The position numbers were made by a program, and so were the translations under genes. A stretch of DNA of 64,000 nucleotides from Cristatella mucedo (taxonomy: Eukaryota > Bryozoa > Phylactolaemata > Cristatellidae), in assembly GCA_009760855.2 (NCBI GenBank), contig WPIO01000031.1, positions 1,137,001 through 1,201,000 on the forward strand, read 5' to 3'. Under the pieces are notes generated by a model. That model did not search any database. It was not told where the DNA came from and saw only the letters and a program-made list of their open reading frames with translations. Shown here one piece after another: positions 57,310 through 64,000 of the stretch (its first letter is position 1; every line of letters starts with the position of its first letter).

Positions 57310-57662
57310 CAAAAAGCGTCCCCTCTGAAGCTCTCTTTCACGTTTCTTTCTTTGGAACAACTATTTGAAATATTTGCTACTAAAAATAACCATCGTACAA
57401 CCCAACTATCTGCTTTTGGTACTTGCCTTGTAAATCTATTTAACTCATAATATTCGGAGACTTTTATATACACTTTCCATTCGCCAAAAACCTCGAACCT
57501 GCTCAGCATTGGTATACCAATGCATTCAGAATAAATGCATTTAAATTGATTCTAAAAACTTGCCTATTTCTCACAGCATTTACTCTGTCCCTGAGAATTT
57601 ACGCAATAATCTTAAGTAATTTGCAACTGAGAATGCTGCAGTCAATAAATCATTTCATAATA
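57310..57662 (+). mobile_element. Decayed L2-like LINE C-terminal region
   Basis: Diverged remains of the NHRTTQLSAFG segment (counterpart of [10 protein letters not shown]) and the KLILKTCLFLTAFTL segment, then an AATAAT-rich end. Confidence 0.5.
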
Positions 57663-57805
57663 AAATAACAATAATAATACATTTTTATAGTGGCCTCATA
57701 AAACTGAATTCCTTTCTTAGCACCTTAAAGATGCTGTAAAGAAAGAATGACAACATGAGTAGCTGTAACATGCGTTCGTTCGTAAATGTTAACATTATTA
57801 CATAT
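57663..57805 (-). mobile_element. LINE 3' end fragment, reverse
   Basis: AATAATAATAC followed by TATAGTGGCCTCATAAAACT and TAGCACCTTAAAGATGCTGT, the reverse of a diverged A-type 3' end. Confidence 0.55.
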
Positions 57806-57861
57806 GATACGCGCAGGGTCAAAATAATTTAGATTTGGTTAGTAGCAGCAGGCACAGTGTC

Positions 57862-58578
57862 AGTAGGTCCATTCATTCGCGACATCCCGTCTCGACTTCT
57901 GCAATTCACTGCTTACTGGCCTACCAGCATGTGCGATCAGGCGATTGCAGCTGGTGCAAAACTCTGCTGCTAGACTTGTCTGTCGTGAGCGTCGCAGTTG
58001 CCACATTACTCCACTTCTCGCCGACCTGCACGGGCTACCAGTCAAGCAACGGATTGACTTCAAGATTTTGTCGCTCACTTTTAGGTCCCTTCATTCTATG
58101 GCTCCAGCCTATCTTTCAGATATACTACCCCATCAGGCAAAGTATCGTACCACCCGCTTTTCGGAATCCAACAGTCTACAGATACCTCGTACAAACCTTA
58201 AATCCTTTGGAAACCGTGCATTTAGTTCGTATGCTCCCCACAGCCTGGAACTCCCTCCCGACCTGAGTCAGAACATCACCTTAGTTGACCAAAATAAAAG
58301 AAAAAGAACTTAAAAACACACCTATTTAGGACAGCATTTAGCAGGTCCCTGGGATTCGTCCTTGATGTGCTTATGCGTGCTGAAACTGTGCATGCTGCCA
58401 CTAACCACATTTGCATGCTGACCCTGAGCATGTTACCCCTAACCATGTTATTAATTTTGTTTGTTTTTCAAGCATGATTTTACTTACCATTAAATTGCAT
58501 TTCACTTTGCAGCAAATGTAAAGCGCCTAGAGAGAGATTAAGTTCTCTGAGGGCGCTTTATCAAGTGATTTATTATTA
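57862..58578 (+). mobile_element. LINE family A, truncated copy
   Basis: Very close to the copy at 46290-47090: [20 protein letters not shown], the [16 protein letters not shown] region and [20 protein letters not shown], with a one-base insertion near 58238 that breaks the frame. It ends with the 3' UTR and (ATT)n. Confidence 0.9.
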
Positions 58579-58627
58579 TTATAGTAAGCACAAGCACACA
58601 AAGGACGAATCTAGGGACCAACTAAAT

Positions 58628-58814
58628 CAGTGGTTCTCAAACTGTGGGTGGCGACCCCTTTGGGTGTCGAACGACCCTATTACAGGGGTCACCTAAGATC
58701 ATCGGAAAACATGCATTTCCACAATTCGCACACAATTTTGTTATGGTTAGTTATCACCAAAGCATGGGGGACTGTATTAATGGGACGCGGCATTATGAAG
58801 GTTGAGAACCACTG
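58628..58814 (-). mobile_element. Short non-autonomous hAT element of SPIN type
   Basis: Ends CAGTGGTTCTCAAACTGTGG and GAAGGTTGAGAACCACTG are inverted. The interior (GGCGACCCCTTTGGG, GGGGTCACCTAAGATCATCG, GACTGTATTAATGGGACGCG) is the reverse orientation of the SPIN-type element at 42739. The flanks AACTAAAT and CAATAAAT share six of eight bases. It has a larger internal deletion than the other copy. Confidence 0.85.
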
Positions 58815-58839
58815 CAATAAATGCAGTAAACAGGCGTGT

Positions 58840-60930
58840 TTTAGGCTTTTTTGTGTGCCCTCATATCAGAGAATGTCACGAAGTCAGTCGGTAATGTGTT
58901 CCAGGTCTTGGGAGTGTAACAACTAAAGGTGCGGTCTTCATAGGACCTGCGGTCGGCACAAGGTATAGGTAAATGATTCGAATAAGCCCAGCGGGTGGTA
59001 CGATGCTTAGCTTGCTTGAAGATTAGTTCTGATAGGTAGGCTGGAGCCCGAGATTGATGAAACCTAAAAGTAACTGACAGAACCTTGAACTCAATAAAGA
59101 GCATTGGTGAGTTGTGGCAACTGTGCCCATGAAAGAAAAACTTAGCTGCTGAGATGTGCACTAACTAAGCGTGTCATTACACATGCCGGCGGACGAGCTC
59201 GCAGCGAGTTACCGAAGTCGAGACGGATGTTGCAAATGACTAATGTCGACGTTGTATTCCTCTCTAAGCGACGCAGAATTTTAGCAATGTTATATAGCTG
59301 ACAGAAGGTAGATATAACTTTGGAGCCGACGTGGTCATCTAGTGAAAGGTCATTTTGGAACAGGTCACCTAGATTTCGTGCAGATGCAACAGGAGATGTA
59401 CTGAAAAATGTGAGTTTGAGCATTAGCCTTTATAATTTCTGAGTCACATTTGGTTTGCCCATAAATAGCCGGTTGCTTTTATCTTCATTTAATTTCATTT
59501 AATTTGAAAAGCTTTGCAGCCATCCGAGTGCCGATGTCAGCAAGAGGTGCATGTGTGATGAGATTTCGACATGCTGGAGTGCTGAAAGGGATCAAAGCTA
59601 AGGTTCAAGTGATTGTTTACTGCATAGAAGTGAAGCGTTGATTGTGATTGGCGATCACATCGGTAAGAGGGAGAGTATAAAATGTAAAAGCTAGCGGACC
59701 CAAGCGGAGTCCGAAGGTACCCCTTACTTCAGTAGTTTCTCGGATGAACTTTGTTCGTTAACATAAATACTCTGGAGTCTCCCACTGAATTAAGGCCTAA
59801 ACCATTGCAGAGCAGTTAAGTGCTATGACAGCCTAGGCGAGATGAGATGTGCTCACGAAGGAATCAGTGATCAATTATACAAAAAGCAGCCAAAAAGTTA
59901 ATCAAACTAAGCACGGAGATATTGCCAAAGGCTGCATTCCTGATGTTGTTATGCATCTTAGGCGATGCTGACTCTGTGGAGTGACTAGCTCTGCATCCAG
60001 ACTGGAACTTACTTAATAGGTTTGAGGTTTCAGTGCAAGAGTTTGGCGGGCCTGGCACAACTCCTGGCTCTTTTAATGTAGGCATTGAGTGCACGGAATT
60101 GAGGAACATAATTCCTGCATTGATATAACTAAGGGACTCTAGTCCAGCGACCTTTGATGCGACCTTAGGAATGGACTCTGATCTTGTCTATCTTGCTGAC
60201 AAAGAAACTAGATACGCGATCGGTTAGATCGCCACAAGGAACTCATACAGGCGCGTTAAGGTGATGGTTGATAGTAGACATGAGTATTTTTATGTTGGGA
60301 ATCCGTGATTCAACGACAATTTAACAGAAGCTCGATTTGACATTTTTTAGAATCGATTGGTAGGATCTAAGGTAGTCTTCGTGTGCCTGAAGATGGACAG
60401 ACAGTCCTGATCTTTCGTATGCTTTCTGAAGCTCGCACTTAATAGACCTAGCAATGTAGATCTAGCTAGTTGTATGTCTTCGGTGAACCATAGGCCGTCT
60501 GGATGGAAGGCTCAGAGTGTGTTTAGTCAGAAGTGGAAACTTATTAGCCATGTCAGGAAGTGTCGTTTTGTAGCATTATACTAATAGCATTATACTTATG
60601 ACAAAAATTCACAAGAAGGGTTGAGCACAGCAGGCAGAAACGATATATTCACTCTGGCAGCATGGATGTCAAACATTCTTGAGGTTTCGCGATTCCCTGA
60701 TGAAGTTTGACGGAGAGGAGGGCAAACATTGTAGACTGAATGAAATCCGCTTCGTGTTATCAGATAGGCAGAATTTGGTAATAAAAGGACATGATAACTT
60801 GGACGTTATAGGGAGAATATTTGATTGGGTTCGTGAACCTTGTTGTGAGAGTGTAATGCATGTGGGCCACAAGTTAATAGAATCAGTTCAAGCACGAAGA
60901 TTGGCCCGTAAGGCATCAGGTAAGTCATCA
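58840..60930 (-). mobile_element. Longer L2-like LINE remnant (third family), RT and part of the 5' side
   Basis: Read on the minus strand. Possible endonuclease C-terminal remnants lie at about 60670-60930. A linker (AFHPDGLWFTED-like) lies near 60490. An LLSKFQSGCRASHSTESA segment (about 60000) leads into ISVLSLINFLAAFCIIDH (motif A, decayed, about 59880). ARNLGDLFQNDLSLDDHVGS is at about 59330-59390. The C-terminal YLSELIFKQAKHRTTRWAYS segment is at about 58980-59050, and the end near 58860. Many frameshifts. It keeps more of its 5' side than any A copy here. Confidence 0.7.
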
Positions 60931-60934
60931 AAAT

Positions 60935-61580
60935 GAATTTTGCACTCAGGTGCCTACAGTTAGTGCAACAATCTGCAGCTAGGCTTTTCTTCGTGAGCGT
61001 CTCAGCTGCCACACCACACAACTTCTCGCCGACCTGCACTGGCTCACAGTCGAACAACGCATCGACTTCAACGTTTTTTCACCCACTTTTGCGTCCTTCA
61101 GCCTTTGGCTTTAACCTACCTATCATATCTACTCCCCCACCGCGCAAAGCATCTTGCCACCAGCTTTTCGGAATCTAACTGCTTACGTAAACCTCATACA
61201 GATCTCAAATCCTTTGAAGACCACCCCTCTAGTTCGTATGCACCCAAAGCCTGAAACTCACACCGCGTCACGACATCTCCTGACTTGTCCCCATTAAAAA
61301 CAACTAAAAAAGCATCTACTTATGACAGCATTTATTGGTTCCTGCGTATTGTCCTCTATGTGTTTATTCGTGCTGGCAGTGTGCATGCTGCCACTAACCA
61401 CACTTGCATACTGACCCTGTACATGTCACCCCTAACCATGATATCCCTGTTGTTTATTGAGCATCCTACCATTAAATATTCGATCGCGCTTCTTTTCATA
61501 AAAATTTAAAGTGTCTATAAAGAGGCTTTTCTCTCTAAGGGCGCTATATATAATGCATTATTATTATTAATATTTTTAAT
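60935..61580 (+). mobile_element. LINE family A-type copy
   Basis: Begins at LRCLQLVQQSAARLFF and runs through the decayed LADLHWLTVEQRIDF region, the 3' UTR (CTGCCACTAACCACACTTGC, CATGTCACCCCTAACCATG), GTCTATAAAGAGG and a short (ATT)n tail. Frameshifted. Confidence 0.82.
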
Positions 61581-62099
61581 TTCAAAATCGTACATAGCTA
61601 GAAAAAAAATAATTTTTCGAAAACAGAGTCGACATTAAACCGAAAAAATATGTGATAAGGTATAACTTCGTACCTAGGGCTATATATTTCTCCACCATTT
61701 GCAACTTGTCGTGGAAGGTGCTTTAAAGAAGAGATTTGAAAGACTGCATTGAGGGGACTGCAAACGTGTTGAAATCGAGGGAGGAGCAGGCGAAAATGAC
61801 AAACTTTTCATCAGTTTGTATTGATCTAGGGATATGAAAAAACGAGAAGCCTATTGGCGTTGCATCGGTTATAGTTAAGCGGTTTGTCAATTTCAGCCAG
61901 ATCTCGGTCAATACGAACCGATGGAGACCAACATCAATAATTAATTCATTTATTATTAAAAGTTTATTGCACATTGAGCGGGCATTCCAAAACAGGATAT
62001 AAGATGAGCCGCTGGGGTTACGTTAGAGTTCGTGATAATTAAGTTCGAGCGATTCATAGCAGCTTTTGAGAAAGATTGCCAAGGAGACATGAGGCACTA
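61581..62099. other. No gene recognised
   Basis: AT-rich beginning, then unassigned sequence up to the S2 SINE. Confidence 0.4.
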
Positions 62100-62290
62100 A
62101 ATAAATAATAACTAGCTGATTTACCAGCCTCTTTTGTATAGCGACATAAAAGCCTTTACGGGCTATCACCTCAGCTTGCAGCGGCGATAAAGGATCATCC
62201 ACCTCAGGATTCGAGCCCACGACCTCGGTCCCCAGGTCGTGAAAAGCAACCACCTTACCTAGTGTGCCACAAAGGCTCACAATGCTTTGC
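62100..62290 (-). mobile_element. S2 SINE, best minus-strand copy
   Basis: On the minus strand: head GAGCCTTTGTGGCACACTAG, GGTAAGGTGGTTGC, B-box-like GGTCGTGGGCTCGAATCC. The body reads GATCCTTTATCGCCGCTGCA, GGTGATAGCCCGTAAAGGC and GTCGCTATACAAAAGAGGCT, and the tail TTATTATTTATTTAG. I used it as the reference for S2. Confidence 0.85.
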
Positions 62291-62315
62291 ATAGCAAATT
62301 TGCATGGTTTGAATA

Positions 62316-64000
62316 TTGAACGAACGGAGCTTTCGAGCACCGAGGCGGCCACGCTTAGGCCCTCTTTTGGGTCAGATGCGCTGTGTTAAGCTCAGGCTGG
62401 AACGTCGTTTCAAGAAATCGGGGTCTGAGGCAGACTTAGTCAATTTTCAAGACTTTCTTCGAGTTTACAACCGAAAGCTTAAACAAACCAGGGCTTCTTT
62501 TTTCATTAGAAAGCTGAATTCCTGCCAGTCGGACACTAAACAGATTTATAAGACAGTAAACTATTTACTGGCCAATGCTGTGAGGTCTGACTCCCCAGAT
62601 ATTAAGGGCTCAGCCGAAAAGTTTTCACCCTTCCTTACTGAAAAAATTGTGCACATTCGTGCCTCCATTAAGCCCCCTCCAACCAAAGCAATCGCCGTTC
62701 CTCGACCTGTGACCTTTCTTAAAAGGTTCTCCGATGTTTCTGCCTGTGATGTGGCTGCCTTAATAAGGTCTAGAAAAAAGAGCTCGTCTCCTGAAGACCC
62801 TATTCCTTCATCTCTGTGGTCTTCACTTGCAGACCAACTTAGCCCTGCCATAACCAAGATTTTCAATGCTTCTTTGGGAAAAGGGGTCGTCCACAAGTCC
62901 TTCAAATCGGCAATCGTTAGACCTATTCTTAAAAAGCCTGGATTAGACACAGTGGCCCAAGCAAACTATCGTCCAGTTTCCCTTCTCCCGTTCTTATAAA
63001 AGATTCTTGAAAAAATTATTGCTAAGCACCTAGTTGCACATATTGAAAATATCGAAATTTCAGAAACATTTCAATCAGGGTTGAAGAGGTAGCACTCTAC
63101 TGAAACTGCTCTCCTCCGTGTTAACAATGACATTCTACGTGGCAACGACGACGGGAATGTCACTGCCCTAGCTCTGCTTGATCTGTCTGCTGCCTTCGAC
63201 ACCATTGATCACGAAGTTCTGCTTGAACGATTGAGAACAACGATCGGTCTGGCAGACGAAGCACTGACGTGGTTTAAATCCTACTCGTCTGATCGTGTTC
63301 AATCCGTGTCGTGTGGGGGTCAGGTCTCAGACATGAGAAGGGTCACCTGTGGAGTCCCTCAAGGGTCTGTACTCGGTCCCTTGCTGTTCTCCATTTATAC
63401 ACAACCTCCGGGAAAAGTGATTAAGGCCCATGGAATAGGATATCACTTCTATGTTGACGATACTCAGTTGTATTTGTCATTTAAACCGTCGGAATCTGCT
63501 GCAGCAACTAAGAAACTGAATGCTTGCCTTGCCGATATTCGATCCTGGATGTTGGAAAACTTTCTGAAATTAAATGACGATAAAACTGAACTGCTGCTCA
63601 TAGGACACCCTAAGCGTGTGGCTGGATTAAAAGGCTTTGCTGTAATAATAATAATAATTTTCTAATAGGTGATGCTATTGTGCGACCTTCACCACGTTCT
63701 CGTAATTTAGGTGTCGTGTTCGACAGCTGCCTCAATTTCAAAAGCTTCATTCAGAAGACTGCCTCTACAGCTAGCCATCACATCCGATCCCTATCCAAGA
63801 TTAGGAGCTGTCTCCCACAGTGGCTTGCAAAGAATTTAACTAGCTCTTTAGTTCTGTCTCGGCTTGATTATTGTCATTCCCTTTTGGCTGGGCTGCCAAA
63901 GAAAGCTATTATGCCACTACAGCGGACTATGAATATGGCTGCAAGACTGGTCTTCAAGTCCCAGCGGTTTGAGCACGTGTCACCTCTGCTGAAAGAGGTA
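62316..64000 (+). mobile_element. LINE family B, reverse transcriptase, cut by the window edge
   Basis: In order: endonuclease-RT linker (RRFKKSGSEADLVNFQDFLR, SFFIRKLNSCQSDTKQIYKT), KSAIVRPILKKPGLDTVAQA, SLLPFL, HSTETALLRVNNDILRG, motif A ALLDLSAAFDTIDH, motif B GVPQGSVLGPLLFSIYTQ, motif C YHFYVDDTQLYLSF (catalytic Asp pair present), motif D FLKLNDDKTELLLIG, then NLGVVFDSCLNFKSFIQKTA and a C-terminal domain running off at 64000. In-frame stops at about 62997 and 63090 and an AATAAT insertion at about 63640 break it. Motifs A-D fit the L2/CR1 group of non-LTR elements. It is inactive as it stands. Confidence 0.88.

Overview
The window is nuclear DNA from an animal. The evidence is split genes with GT-AG introns, a very GC-rich coding sequence set in AT-richer introns, L2/CR1-like LINEs with trinucleotide tails, tRNA-derived SINEs, hAT transposon remnants and microsatellites. 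I see no bacterial, organellar or viral gene set. The species cannot be named; the repeats suggest an invertebrate, but this is inference.

The main content is one large plus-strand gene running through the window (826 to about 55000) and open at both ends. I recognise at least nine candidate exons, at 826-2544, 3445-3531, 3770-5617, 7532-7858, 37123-38649, 39031-39315, 40631-40963, 47111-47443 and 54647-55000, plus a decayed or alternative duplicate exon at 53877-54044. Every one has an AG acceptor and a GT donor that leave the frame open, begins and ends in phase 1, and is a multiple of three long. Any exon could therefore be skipped without a frameshift. The predicted protein is about 2,300 residues of low-complexity, probably disordered sequence (Ala, Ser, Gly, Arg, Gln rich). 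It carries short signalling-type motifs: RRNTS repeats, a paired DDYxT motif, and a PPLPPR SH3-type proline motif. I recognise no folded domain, so no name is given.

The roughly 29-kb interval between the exons at 7.5 and 37.1 kb holds other material. There is a GC-rich patch with three CCAAT boxes (9.8 kb), a possible terminal exon with a transmembrane helix (14.0 kb), and a minus-strand alpha-tubulin pseudogene with two exons and a retained intron (28.0-28.6 kb). The rest is dense repeats.

Repeats dominate the remaining sequence. LINE family A (L2-like) is present in many mostly 5'-truncated copies ending in (ATT)n. LINE family B is a related but distinct reverse-transcriptase lineage, with one copy inserted inside an A copy and another running off the right edge. 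A third, diverged LINE on the minus strand (58.8-60.9 kb) keeps endonuclease-linker and RT segments. SINE family S1 has a tRNA-like head and a tail matching the 3' end of LINE A, which suggests A-type machinery mobilises it. SINE family S2 has a different tRNA-like head and body. Two non-autonomous hAT elements closely resemble the SPIN family, known for horizontal transfer between animals; one is split by a LINE A insertion. A MITE-like element with inverted repeats of about 95 bp occurs twice and carries TTTAGGG-like telomeric motifs inside. Several minisatellites are also present.
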